DNA from: Marinoscillum sp965229915
Lineage (GTDB): Bacteria; Bacteroidota; Bacteroidia; Cytophagales; Cyclobacteriaceae
Reading direction: 5' to 3'
Length of the DNA: 64,000 bases
Assembly: GCF_965229915.1 (NCBI RefSeq)
Contig: NZ_CBDDJZ010000001.1
Coordinates: 2,232,001 to 2,296,000 of the forward strand
This document shows, piece by piece, positions 25,994 through 34,733 of the stretch. The position numbers and the translations under genes are program-made. Each line of letters starts with the position of its first letter. The first letter of the stretch is position 1. The notes beneath the pieces were generated by a model that had not been told where the DNA came from, did not search any database, and worked only from the letters and a program-made list of their open reading frames with translations.

Positions 25994-27256
25994 ATGAAAA
26001 AACTTACCTACCTAACTGTGCTGATGCTCACCCTCGGATATGGGGCGCATGCGCAAGTGTCTGTTTCAGCAGAAGTTCGTCCAAGATCCGAATTCCGAAA
26101 TGGATTCAAGACGTTAACAGAGGAAGCCAAAACTGCTTCTTTCTTCACAGAGCAGCGGTCCAGACTTTACCTGGATTATGCTGATTCCGCATTCAAGTTC
26201 AGAGTAGCTTTTCAGGACATTCGCATCTGGGGGGAAACTCCACAGATTTTCAAAGAGGAGTATGGAAAGACATTCATCAGCGAAGCATGGGGTCAGTATT
26301 ACTTCACCAATACTTTTTCACTCAAAGTCGGTCGCCAGATCATCTCTTATGACAACCAAAGATTCATTGGGGGACTGGAGTGGGCTCAGCAAGGACGCAG
26401 ACATGACGCTTTGTTATTCCTTTATGAAACTCAAAAGAGCAAACTGCACCTAGGCTTTGCTTATAATCAAGATGATGACATTCCGGAGCCAGCATTTCTT
26501 CAATCTCCAGGAGCTGGATATTACAGCGTCAGTGGAAACTATAAAACTTTCCAATACGTCTGGTACAATCAGCAAATTAGTGAAGGCTCTATTTCTCTCC
26601 TTGCATTCAACGCAGGTTACCAAAATCCAGACACCACAGTTTCATACAAACAAACCTTTGGGTTGGTGGCATCTAAGAAACTGGGCTCGATCAAACTGGC
26701 AGGAGATTTCTACTACCAAACAGGTGAGCTAAGTAAAAACAAAGTGAACGCAATGCTAGCTGGGGTCAATGCGACCTTTACCACATCATTGACGCCACTC
26801 ACTTTGGGAGTCGAATACGTCTCTGGAAAGGATGACGGAGACACCTCCTCAGATATCACCGCTTTCAGCCCTGATTTCGGTACCAATCACGCTCACAATG
26901 GCTTCATGGATTACTTCTACGTAGGACCTGCGAACGGATCTGTGGGAGTGACTGACATCTACCTAAAAACCAGTTTCAACCTTGCTGGAGGCGCCTTAAA
27001 AGCGAATATCCATGAATTCATGACAGGATCTACCCAATTGGATACTGAAGGAAATGAACTTAATAAAGCCATGGGTACTGAGGTAGATCTGGTATTTGTG
27101 AAAAAACTAAAAGGTGGTGTGGTTTGGAATCTGGGCTATTCACAAATGTTTGCCACCGACACCATGGAAGCGCTACGCGGTGGAGACAAGAGTGCTCTAC
27201 AGTGTTGGGCATGGACCATGATCACCTTCAAACCTACCCTTTTCACTTCGAAATAA
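25994..27256 (+). CDS. Outer-membrane porin, alginate-export-like; candidate nitrate channel
   Basis: 420 residues with a signal peptide (cleavage after AHAQ) and a beta-barrel of the alginate-export type (RPRSEFRNGF, EQRSRLYLDY, RIWGE, AWGQYYFTNTFSLKVGRQIISYDNQRFIGGLEW). Directly upstream of the nrtABCD genes with about 25 bases between it and the binding-protein ATG, so it is in their operon. In many Bacteroidetes this family sits next to anion transport genes. I infer passage of nitrate or nitrite across the outer membrane. Not shown by the sequence itself. Confidence 0.82.
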   Translation: MKKLTYLTVLMLTLGYGAHAQVSVSAEVRPRSEFRNGFKTLTEEAKTASFFTEQRSRLYLDYADSAFKFRVAFQDIRIWGETPQIFKEEYGKTFISEAWGQYYFTNTFSLKVGRQIISYDNQRFIGGLEWAQQGRRHDALLFLYETQKSKLHLGFAYNQDDDIPEPAFLQSPGAGYYSVSGNYKTFQYVWYNQQISEGSISLLAFNAGYQNPDTTVSYKQTFGLVASKKLGSIKLAGDFYYQTGELSKNKVNAMLAGVNATFTTSLTPLTLGVEYVSGKDDGDTSSDITAFSPDFGTNHAHNGFMDYFYVGPANGSVGVTDIYLKTSFNLAGGALKANIHEFMTGSTQLDTEGNELNKAMGTEVDLVFVKKLKGGVVWNLGYSQMFATDTMEALRGGDKSALQCWAWTMITFKPTLFTSK

Positions 27257-27281
27257 ATTGACAACTACAAAATTGATAGTC

Positions 27282-28670
27282 ATGAGAATATTAAAAAGCA
27301 CACTCATATTAGTCGTACTGGCAACCATCTGGACAGCTTGTACAGGAGGCACGGCCAAAAACAAATCAGCTTCTGTTGAGGAAGCCAAAGAATCCAGTTC
27401 ATCCAAATTAATGATTGAGAAGCCACAGCTCACCTTTGGGTTCATCAAACTGACAGATATGGCACCATTGGCCATAGCCAAAGAACTTGGCTATTTTGAA
27501 GATGAAGGATTGTTTGTTACCATCGAAGCGCAATCCAACTGGAAAAATGTCCTTGACAGAGTGATCGATGGGCAGCTGGATGGATCGCACATGTTAGCAG
27601 GTCAGCCCATTGCCGCAGGCGCTGGATTTGGCCGTCAGGCAGAGCTGGTCACGCCTTTCTCCATGGATCTTAATGGAAACGGGATCACCGTATCCAACGA
27701 AGTTTGGTCAGCAATGAAGCCCAATGTTCCGATGGATACTGAGGGCAAACCAATCCATCCGATCAAAGCAGACGCATTGGCTCCGGTGGTGAAGGATTTT
27801 AAAAACTCCGGCCGTCCGTTCAAAATGGGAATGGTATTTCCGGTTTCTACACACAACTATGAGATTAGGTACTGGTTGGCTGCAGCCGGAATCAACCCTG
27901 GCTTCTATACAGCAGACAACATTCAGGGGCAGGTAGACGCAGACGTTCTGCTTTCGGTAACACCACCTCCTCAGATGCCAGCTACGCTTGAAGCAGGTAC
28001 CATCTATGGCTACTGTGTGGGTGAGCCATGGAATCAACAGGCAGTTTTTAAGGGAATAGGGGTACCCGTAACGACCAATTATGATATCTGGAAAAACAAT
28101 CCGGAAAAAGTATTCGTGATGACCAAGAAGTTTGTAGAGGAAAATCCAAACACGGCCATAGCGGTAACAAAAGCCCTGATCCGTGCTGCAAAGTGGCTCG
28201 ACACTCCGGGCAACCGACCTAGAGCCGTAGGAATTCTGTCCATGCCTGAATATGTCGGAGCTGATTCTGTGGTGATTGCCAATTCCATGACAGGAACCTT
28301 CGAATTCGAAAAGGGCGATAAGCGAAAAATGCCCGATTTCAACGTATTCTACCGATACAACGCCACCTATCCATTCTACTCAGATGGCATTTGGTTCCTA
28401 ACACAAATGAGGCGATGGGGACAGATTCCGGAAAGCAAGCCTGCAGACTGGTATCATAGCACCATCAAAGACATCTACCGTCCTGATATCTGGAAAGAAG
28501 CCGCTAAAGCGCTGGTAGAAGAAGGCAAGATTCCCGCAACGGATGTACCCGAAACGGATGGATATAAGGCAGTCACCAGTGACTTCATTGACGGCACCAC
28601 TTATGATGGAAAAGATCCAATCGGTTACATCAATAGCTTCAACATCGGGAATAAAGACGAGAGTTTATAA
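27282..28670 (+). CDS. nrtA: Nitrate/nitrite ABC transporter, substrate-binding lipoprotein
   Basis: Start taken at the ATG of MRILKSTLIL, which gives a clean lipoprotein signal (lipobox TACTGG). A TTG 24 bases upstream is possible but leaves odd leading residues. CmpA/NrtA family: LTFGFIKLTDMAPLAIAKELGYFEDEGL at the N-terminus, LDGSHMLAGQPIAA, FPVSTHNYEIRYWLAAAGI, TPPPQMPATLEAG and YCVGEPWNQQ are typical ligand-site segments. Captures nitrate or nitrite in the periplasm for NrtBCD. Bicarbonate or another oxyanion cannot be ruled out, but the neighbours strongly favour nitrate. Confidence 0.93.
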   Translation: MRILKSTLILVVLATIWTACTGGTAKNKSASVEEAKESSSSKLMIEKPQLTFGFIKLTDMAPLAIAKELGYFEDEGLFVTIEAQSNWKNVLDRVIDGQLDGSHMLAGQPIAAGAGFGRQAELVTPFSMDLNGNGITVSNEVWSAMKPNVPMDTEGKPIHPIKADALAPVVKDFKNSGRPFKMGMVFPVSTHNYEIRYWLAAAGINPGFYTADNIQGQVDADVLLSVTPPPQMPATLEAGTIYGYCVGEPWNQQAVFKGIGVPVTTNYDIWKNNPEKVFVMTKKFVEENPNTAIAVTKALIRAAKWLDTPGNRPRAVGILSMPEYVGADSVVIANSMTGTFEFEKGDKRKMPDFNVFYRYNATYPFYSDGIWFLTQMRRWGQIPESKPADWYHSTIKDIYRPDIWKEAAKALVEEGKIPATDVPETDGYKAVTSDFIDGTTYDGKDPIGYINSFNIGNKDESL

Positions 28671-28673
28671 GAC

Positions 28674-28848
28674 TGTCAAGTCTCAAACGAAGATGCTAAA
28701 ACAAGTTCAGGATGAGAATTGAGCCAAACTTGAAACCCTTTAAAAAGGACAGTCATGCTGAAACAAGTTCAGCATGATCAAAAAAAATAATAATCCAGAA
28801 AAATAAAAGCGTGTCATCCTGAATTTATTTCAGGATCTAGACTTGACA
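28674..28848. repeat. Nested inverted-repeat element inside the nrt operon
   Basis: Bounded by TGTCAAGTC (28674-28682) and GACTTGACA (28840-28848). It contains a strong palindrome at 28753-28777 (TCATGCTGAA ... TTCAGCATGA) and, at 28813-28838, the same 26-bp module that occurs twice in the element near 16 kb. No coding capacity. It separates nrtA from nrtB by 282 bases and could cut or attenuate read-through. Confidence 0.75.
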
Positions 28849-28952
28849 ATTTCAATTAATAAAAAATAGACGTTGGTGTCTGAGGGCATGGCCCGTCCAG
28901 CCCTCGCACCAACATCCTAAACACATTCATTACTTCATCAAATACCAACGTC

Positions 28953-30050
28953 ATGAAGAACAAATCAATCAAAACGCTAAAAATGCTTGGCCTGGGCTTC
29001 CTGGAGCCATTGATCCGCATATTCAGTGGAGAAGAGCATGCCAAAAACGGAAAACTCTTTTTTAAACAAGCACTGCTTCCGCTGCTATCCATCGTACTAT
29101 TCATTGCCATCTGGCATGCCGGGGCAACAGCACTTTACAACAGCGAAGCTTCAGCTAGAATAGAAAAAGCAAGGGAAGAACAAGGTGAAGAGGCAGCTAT
29201 TGCCATGGAGAAATGCATTGCCTCAGGTGATATTTCCTGCCAACCAAACACCCTCCCTTCACCCGCGCAGGTTTATTCCGCATTTACTGCTCTTTGGGAA
29301 GACCATCTGAGCATTAGCGAAAAGAAAGATGATTTTAGAGAAAAGGTGGCTGACACCAATGCCCAACGAGAAGCGCAGGGTCTGGACCCAATCACCTATA
29401 CTGGAAGACCTTCGTTTCTAGACCAAATTGGCACGAGCCTGAAAACCGTAGCAGCTGGCTTCTTATTGGCCATGTTTATTGCTGTGCCCATCGGGATCAT
29501 TATCGGTCTCAGTCCTTCTTTAAGAACTTCTTTCAACTGGCTCATTCAAATCCTTAAACCGGTTTCTCCGGTGGTGTGGCTGCTGCTGGTTTTCATGATT
29601 GTGAAAACAGTCATCACCGACCCTAGTTTGGACAAATCATTCATCATCTCATTTATCAGCGTCGGACTCTGCGCCATGTGGGCGACCCTGGTCAATACCA
29701 GCATGGGCGTGAGCACAGTAGATAAAGACTACATCAATGTAGCCAAGGTGCTCAAACTCAACATCGGTCAGAATATTTTTAAGATCATCTTACCCGCCTC
29801 ACTTCCTTTGATTTTCACTGGTTTGAGGATTACCGTGTCAGTAGCCTGGATGGTGTTGATTGCCATCGAACTTTTGGCACAAAGTCCTGGTCTCGGCTCA
29901 TTCGTTTGGGAAGAATTCCAAAACGGCGCTAACGACTCCAACGCCAAGATCATTGTGGCGATGTTCGTAATCGGGATCATCGGATTCTTACTGGATCGCA
30001 TCATGCTAAGTGTACAAAATATGATGAGTTTCAATAAAAGCATGGCATAA
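28953..30050 (+). CDS. nrtB: Nitrate ABC transporter permease, with extended first loop
   Basis: 365 residues. First membrane helix about 38-60, then an unusually long extracytoplasmic insert (about 61-150, with two Cys and a charged helix EKAREEQGEEAA) before the conserved LPSPAQVYSAF segment and the five-helix permease core. The EAA-type loop is visible as INVAKVLKLNIGQNIFKIILPASLPLIFTGLRI. Typical NrtB is near 280 residues. The last A of its stop codon is the first base of the next ATG, so translation of NrtB and the first ATPase is coupled. Confidence 0.92.
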   Translation: MKNKSIKTLKMLGLGFLEPLIRIFSGEEHAKNGKLFFKQALLPLLSIVLFIAIWHAGATALYNSEASARIEKAREEQGEEAAIAMEKCIASGDISCQPNTLPSPAQVYSAFTALWEDHLSISEKKDDFREKVADTNAQREAQGLDPITYTGRPSFLDQIGTSLKTVAAGFLLAMFIAVPIGIIIGLSPSLRTSFNWLIQILKPVSPVVWLLLVFMIVKTVITDPSLDKSFIISFISVGLCAMWATLVNTSMGVSTVDKDYINVAKVLKLNIGQNIFKIILPASLPLIFTGLRITVSVAWMVLIAIELLAQSPGLGSFVWEEFQNGANDSNAKIIVAMFVIGIIGFLLDRIMLSVQNMMSFNKSMA

Positions 30051-30934
30051 TGGCGATACTCGAACTAAACAATGTCTCCAAATCCTTCGGAGTGGGATCG
30101 AATAAAATTGACGTACTTTCAGACATCAATCTGAAGGTAAACGAAGGAGAGTTTTTAGCGATCGTCGGGTTTTCCGGTAGTGGTAAGACCACCCTCATCA
30201 ACCTGATCAATGGACTTCACTTTCCAGACCAAGGCGAGGTATTATTGAAAGGCAAAAGAATCACCGGACCGGGACCAGACCGTGGCGTGATTTTCCAGAA
30301 CTATTCGCTACTGCCCTGGCTATCGGTTTACAGCAACGTGAAATTGGCGGTAGACGAAGTGTTTCCTAAAATGTCCAAATCGGAAAAGGAAGCTCACATT
30401 TTGAACTACATCGAAATGGTCAACCTCACCCCGGCCAAGGACAAAAAACCGGCAGAACTATCAGGTGGTATGCGTCAACGCGTATCCGTAGCTCGAGCAC
30501 TGGCCATGAACCCTGAAATGCTCCTAATGGATGAGCCTCTAAGTGCACTGGATGCCTTGACTCGTGGGACCCTTCAGGAAGAAATCATCAAAATCTGGAG
30601 TCAGAACAAGAAAACAGCGGTCCTCATCACCAACGATGTGGATGAGGGAATACTGATGGCTGATCGCATCATTCCATTGACTCCCGGCCCCAATGCAACG
30701 CTCGGACCAGAGTTTAACGTGCCATTTGATCGGCCCAGAGATGTGACCACTATCAATAAGGATGATCAATACAAAAGGTTGAGAAATGACATTCTGGAAT
30801 ACCTGATCGAAGTAGGCGCTACCAGACGACAGGTGAGTGACCAAAAGTACATCCTACCGGACCTGAAGCCTACCATGCCGGGTAGAGTCATTTTCGGAAG
30901 AAAGAAGAAAAAAGAAACCGTAAAATATTTCTAG
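30050..30934 (+). CDS. nrtC: Nitrate ABC transporter ATPase, NrtC-like without C-terminal domain
   Basis: 294 residues. Walker A GFSGSGKTT, Q-loop in FQNYSLLPWL, ABC signature LSGGMRQR, Walker B LLMDEPLSALD. The switch position normally held by His reads Asn (ITNDVDEG), as I recall for NrtC-type subunits. The C-terminus carries PGPNATLGPEFNVPFDRPRD and a basic end. Cyanobacterial NrtC also has a binding-protein-like C-terminal domain that is absent here. It energises uptake with the next ATPase. Confidence 0.93.
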   Translation: MAILELNNVSKSFGVGSNKIDVLSDINLKVNEGEFLAIVGFSGSGKTTLINLINGLHFPDQGEVLLKGKRITGPGPDRGVIFQNYSLLPWLSVYSNVKLAVDEVFPKMSKSEKEAHILNYIEMVNLTPAKDKKPAELSGGMRQRVSVARALAMNPEMLLMDEPLSALDALTRGTLQEEIIKIWSQNKKTAVLITNDVDEGILMADRIIPLTPGPNATLGPEFNVPFDRPRDVTTINKDDQYKRLRNDILEYLIEVGATRRQVSDQKYILPDLKPTMPGRVIFGRKKKKETVKYF

Positions 30935-30937
30935 ACC

Positions 30938-31750
30938 ATGCAAGCACAAGAAGCAATACCCTATATACCAGAACCAGTTGCTCAAGCAGAAATGCTGGTC
31001 TGCCAAAATTTAAGAAAAGTCTATCCCACCCCCACTGGTGACTATGTGGTACTGGATGATCTGCAGCTTTCCATTCGGCAAGGAGAATTTGTCTCCATCA
31101 TCGGGCACTCCGGCTGTGGTAAATCCACCTTGCTCACGATGATCGCCGGGCTAAATGACATCAGTGGTGGACAAATCATCGTTGATGGAGATCCCGTCCG
31201 GGAAGCAGGTCCGGACCGTGCAGTGGTCTTTCAGTCGCCAAGTTTACTGCCTTGGCTCACTGCCTTGCAAAACGTCATGATCGGGGTGAAACAGGTATTT
31301 CCAGGCGCATCACGAGCAGAGAAAGAAGAAATTTGCAAATACTACCTGGACAAGGTTGGACTAGGGAACGACTTCCACAAACGAGCGACCGACCTGTCTC
31401 AAGGCATGCAACAGCGGGTAGGGATTGCCCGGGCTTTTGCACTGAAGCCGAAAGTCCTGCTGCTCGATGAGCCATTTGGAATGCTGGACTCCCTGACACG
31501 CGGAGAACTCCAGGATGTCTTGCTGGAGATCTGGCAAAAGGAAAAAATCACCGCCGTGGCTATCACCCATGATGTGGACGAATCGATTTTCCTGGCCGAC
31601 CGGGTGATCATGATGACCAGTGGGCCTTATGCCAAAATCGGTGATGAACTGGAAATCCCATTCGAGCGACCAAGAAACCGGAAGGAAGTGCTGGAGCATC
31701 CAGATTATTACGATTACCGCGGATACCTCCTCGATTTTTTGAATCACTAA
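30938..31750 (+). CDS. nrtD: Nitrate ABC transporter ATPase, NrtD-like
   Basis: 270 residues, 3 bases after the first ATPase. Walker A GHSGCGKST, Q-loop FQSPSLLPWL, signature LSQGMQQR, Walker B LLLDEPFGMLD, and a normal His switch (AITHDVDES). With nrtC it forms a mixed ATPase pair with one full and one His-less site. It ends the first half of the nitrate cluster. After it the strand and gene content change. Confidence 0.94.
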   Translation: MQAQEAIPYIPEPVAQAEMLVCQNLRKVYPTPTGDYVVLDDLQLSIRQGEFVSIIGHSGCGKSTLLTMIAGLNDISGGQIIVDGDPVREAGPDRAVVFQSPSLLPWLTALQNVMIGVKQVFPGASRAEKEEICKYYLDKVGLGNDFHKRATDLSQGMQQRVGIARAFALKPKVLLLDEPFGMLDSLTRGELQDVLLEIWQKEKITAVAITHDVDESIFLADRVIMMTSGPYAKIGDELEIPFERPRNRKEVLEHPDYYDYRGYLLDFLNH

Positions 31751-31836
31751 ACCCAAATAACAGCTTAGACCGAGCTGTACATGGACCTGTCGACCACCAT
31801 GAAAGAAGCTGTAAGTGAAGCAGCATAGAATCCTTT

Positions 31837-32151
31837 TCAGAAAGCCGGTTCCACCTTTGGAATGACGAAAGTAAAGCATTTCAATTGGTCGATTTCTTCG
31901 TCCGTTTTGGAGTTGAGGTGTTGCATGAGCCGAAAGGAGAGATCTTTTGATTCCTTCTTCGGTTTGCCCCAAATAAGATCGTAGTTCAAGTTAGTATGGC
32001 ATTCAGCCATCATATACGGATATGTTTTCTTGGAATGTTCGATACCTTGAATTCCCCCAATCCAACTGCTTAGATCGTCACAATCTGCTTCAAAATTAAG
32101 CGTTGGTTCCTGTGCGAAAAGTAGTGCGATAAATATGAAAATGTTACTCAT
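31837..32151 (-). CDS. Small secreted protein of unknown function
   Basis: 104 residues starting with a short signal peptide (MSNIFIFIALLFAQ). The mature part of about 90 residues has three Cys (DCDD, AECHT, LKCFT), so one disulfide is possible, plus a Lys-rich centre. No family recognised. It lies at the edge of the accessory island and converges on nrtD. Confidence 0.6.
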   Translation of the reverse strand: MSNIFIFIALLFAQEPTLNFEADCDDLSSWIGGIQGIEHSKKTYPYMMAECHTNLNYDLIWGKPKKESKDLSFRLMQHLNSKTDEEIDQLKCFTFVIPKVEPAF

Positions 32152-32285
32152 GAGTTCTGCGGGGATCCCTGAATTTCCTAAAATGAGTATGCGCCCCAGC
32201 TGCTAGAAGTACTGAAATTTCCCTTTCGCACTGTCATTTCAACTGCCTCAGCATATTCATTTTAGTTTGTTGTGAGGCGTTTTAA

Positions 32286-32573
32286 TTAAGCAGTTGGAAC
32301 ATTCAAGTTGCCACCTACAGCTCTTATCACTTTAAGAATAGTGTCAAATTGAGGTTTCGAGCCATGCGCTAGAGCTTTATATAAGCTAGGCCTACTTAAG
32401 CCTGTTTCCTCAGCAATTTTGGACATTCCACGTGCTTTAGCCACATGGCCGAGAGCAGTTTTGATGTCCTCTGCATCACCTTCTTCAAGAATAGCGTTCA
32501 AATACTCTGCGATCATTGCATCATCATCTAGGTATTCAGCAATGTCGAATTTGGTTATTTCTTTAGTTGCCAT
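32286..32573 (-). CDS. Antitoxin of a HigBA-like module (addiction module antidote family)
   Basis: Start taken at the ATG of MATKEITKFD. A TTG two codons upstream would lengthen it. The order FDIAEYLDDDAMIAEYLNAILEEGD, then IKTALGHVAKARGMSKIAEETGLSRPSLYKALAHG, then FDTILKVIRAVGG is the classic antidote-family pattern with an Xre-type HTH. It neutralises the toxin encoded just upstream and probably represses the shared promoter. Confidence 0.92.
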   Translation of the reverse strand: MATKEITKFDIAEYLDDDAMIAEYLNAILEEGDAEDIKTALGHVAKARGMSKIAEETGLSRPSLYKALAHGSKPQFDTILKVIRAVGGNLNVPTA

Positions 32574-32880
32574 CTTCAAGTTCGTCTTTATAGTTCGACC
32601 ATAAATTTTTGGCTTTGTCTATGTCCTTCTGTTGAGTTGATTTAGTTCCTCCGTTCAGAAGTAAGACAATAGTGCCTCCATGTTCCTTCAAGTAGACTCG
32701 ATATCCTTTGGCGTAGTGGATTCTTAGTTCACTGATTCCTTCTCCAACTGGTTCGCAATCACCAAAATTTCCATGTTCTTCAATTCTTTGAATTCTGAAG
32801 AGGATTTTGGCCTTTGCTCGTTGGTCTTTTAATTTCCTCAACCACTTGTCAAATACCTCCGTCTTTTCAATAGAATACAC
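32563..32880 (-). CDS. RelE/ParE-superfamily toxin of a HigBA-like module
   Basis: 105 residues with a GTG start. Pattern FDKWLRKLKDQRAKAKILFRIQRIEEHGNFGD, then ELRIHYAKGYRVYLKEHGGTIVLLLNGGTKSTQQKDIDKAKNLW, the addiction-module killer family. The likely target is translating mRNA, as for related toxins. Toxin-first gene order, with the antitoxin start overlapping its end by 11 bases, so the two are translationally coupled. Confidence 0.92.
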   Translation of the reverse strand: MYSIEKTEVFDKWLRKLKDQRAKAKILFRIQRIEEHGNFGDCEPVGEGISELRIHYAKGYRVYLKEHGGTIVLLLNGGTKSTQQKDIDKAKNLWSNYKDELEDGN

Positions 32881-33193
32881 ACGACAAATGTATTCACTTG
32901 GATACAGTTTTGCAATTTTCCGTTGAAATATGCATTTAGAAGTGATACCTCACAACATTCGTTATTGTGCAACTGATCTGAAGTGCTTCCAAAGTATCCA
33001 AGTGGCACTGCGCCTGCCTGTCGGCAAGGCAGTTTCAGAAAGAGAAAAATCCTGCGAACTGAAGCTTACAAACAGCACAGAACTTTCTCGGTGGCAGATT
33101 CACGGTGAGAGTTCCTCCCCTGATCCTCGTTTGCAACGAGGATCCTTAGTACTTAGAGTTTACAATTCGAATAACCAGAAAACCTCAAAATGA
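32881..33193. other. Gene-poor region with palindromes
   Basis: No convincing gene. A plus-strand frame of 87 codons is open across it but looks like chance. It has no family resemblance and is rich in Ser, Arg and Cys codons. It holds a hairpin of 10-bp arms and 3-base loop at 33122-33144 (GATCCTCGTT ... AACGAGGATC) and an imperfect palindrome rich in CTGCC near 33009-33033. Such sequences are common remnants of small repeats in Bacteroidetes. The toxin-antitoxin promoter must lie in its left part. Confidence 0.5.
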
Positions 33194-34336
33194 CTAGCGA
33201 TAAGTAAGCTCCAGATTGTTGGTCCAGCCTTGAACTACGTAGACCCGATTGACCCCATCATTGCGTCCATCCGCAATCAGAATGTTTTGAACGGCATCTG
33301 ATCCGCTTAGTCGGTATTTATTCACTTCGGCTTTTTCACTTCCAGGAGTGATTTCGTAAATGGTTCCAAAGATGGCAGGCATATACAAGCGATTCACACC
33401 ATCATTGCGCACATCCCCATACTCGATCTCAAATGGACCGCCAATAGTGGATGAAAGAACCTCTCGTGACCAACTGCCATTTTCGAAATAATATTCATAG
33501 AAATTCTCCACACCCATTACATAGAGTGAACCCGTTTCATCTATTGGTTGCAGTAAAAATGAGTAAGCATAGGAAACTTCTGGTTCACCCGGAAAGATCT
33601 GGGGCATTTCAGTCTTTTGCCATTCCCCATCGTAGGCCAGCTCAAATAATCGGCCGGATCGAGACGATAGGTATACATGATCTCTATCCAGCCCACGAAC
33701 ATTACCAGCGGCCATGCCAACTATTGGGTCATCAGAATCCAGGATTTCAATCAGCCGGGTATTCCATTCCGTCCCCGTAAAAAACACCTCAATGAGTCTT
33801 TCTTCGCCAATATCCAATTCCTGTACAATCAGACTTTTGGTATCCTGATTGGAAAACTTCCCTGACGCAAATCCCCCCACGATGACCTCAAAATCAGAAG
33901 AATAGATCGTATCACGCTTCCATTCCTCTGCGTCATAAGTCAATTCGGTAAAGTATTGATGTTCGATATTATAGGTCTCCTCGAAGTATTTATGTCCGAG
34001 TGCAATGAGGTGCTGCTTTCCATCGGATTTAAGGTCATCAAGCCATGCCCATCCTGCTGATTCATCGGTGACAGTACCAGTCTGCTCCCACTTACCGTCC
34101 AGATAGGTGTACTCCCTAATGCCAGAAAGCAAGAACGGATTTGTCAGCACAATTCCATATCCACGATTGATCCCATCATTTCTACCCGGTCCAATATCCA
34201 AAAACTGGACCTGAATGCTCTGCTCTCGAAATCCGTGTTCATCCTTTTTCTTACAACTTACAAAAGGAATGGTAGCTATTACCACGATGATATAGAACCG
34301 TATATGCGCAACGTGGAGTTTAAAAAATGGAGTCAT
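33194..34336 (-). CDS. Lipoprotein with RNDG-NR-Y repeats, propeller-like
   Basis: 380 residues with a lipobox (IPFVSCKKK), predicted lipid-anchored. At least three copies of a short motif RNDG(V/I)NRxY (GRNDGINRGY near 52, VRNDGVNRLY near 314, GRNDGVNRVY near 362) and a variant GLDRDHVY mark repeated blades of a probable beta-propeller. Each is followed by a G-x-(I/L)-(Y/F)-E strand. Possibly a sensor or binding protein at the cell surface. No enzyme motif. Family not recognised. Confidence 0.72.
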   Translation of the reverse strand: MTPFFKLHVAHIRFYIIVVIATIPFVSCKKKDEHGFREQSIQVQFLDIGPGRNDGINRGYGIVLTNPFLLSGIREYTYLDGKWEQTGTVTDESAGWAWLDDLKSDGKQHLIALGHKYFEETYNIEHQYFTELTYDAEEWKRDTIYSSDFEVIVGGFASGKFSNQDTKSLIVQELDIGEERLIEVFFTGTEWNTRLIEILDSDDPIVGMAAGNVRGLDRDHVYLSSRSGRLFELAYDGEWQKTEMPQIFPGEPEVSYAYSFLLQPIDETGSLYVMGVENFYEYYFENGSWSREVLSSTIGGPFEIEYGDVRNDGVNRLYMPAIFGTIYEITPGSEKAEVNKYRLSGSDAVQNILIADGRNDGVNRVYVVQGWTNNLELTYR

Positions 34337-34529
34337 AACGCTAAGTGGAGTTTACAACTAAAATAACGGAATTATGCCACAACAGGAAGTGAAACACGAC
34401 TATTATTATTCGTAAACCTCTCTCTATAAGCTACTTATATCACTTCACACAGCTCATTAGCTAAGGGTATTGATAGTAGATTCTATAACAGATCAAACCA
34501 TTCCTGGTAAGGCAACTCTCCTGGCAGCT

Positions 34530-34715
34530 TAATTAAGAAGTACCCTTATTTAACATTTCATTCATTTCGTTAATTAACGATTTCCCTTATTTAAATATTT
34601 TATGTTTTTCTTAATTAATAAGCATTCCTATTTAAGTTTTTATTCTTTTTCTTAATTAGCAATACCCCTTATTTAAGTTTTTGATCATTTTCTTAAATAA
34701 GAAGTATCTTTGATC
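34530..34715. repeat. 41-bp tandem repeat array upstream of fic
   Basis: Four units (41, 41, 41 and 40 bp) plus a partial fifth, running almost into the Fic start codon. Each unit begins TTAATTA and carries near position 18 a second AT-rich palindrome (CTTATTTAAG), so palindromes recur about every 20 bases, two helical turns. Units differ in the connecting bases. There is no CRISPR-like alternation of constant and unique parts. 34337-34529, before the array, shows nothing else. Confidence 0.88.
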
Positions 34716-34733
34716 AAATAAAAAGCGAGGGAA

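Noticed and set aside
26924..26934. Further TACGTA sites inside genes (for example within the porin, cobA and lipoprotein genes)
   Set aside because: Single half-sites without a partner at the 10-base step, in coding DNA for Tyr-Val. Not counted as operators.
31751..31836. Small RNA or gene between nrtD and the small secreted protein
   Set aside because: Only a very short frame and a weak hairpin. Nothing supports a transcript.
32930..33193. 87-codon plus-strand frame as a gene
   Set aside because: Composition unlike neighbours, no family resemblance, and it runs through two palindromes. More likely a chance frame.
34530..34715. CRISPR array
   Set aside because: Units are contiguous 41-bp tandem copies with changes scattered through them. 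There are no unique spacers between constant repeats and no cas genes.
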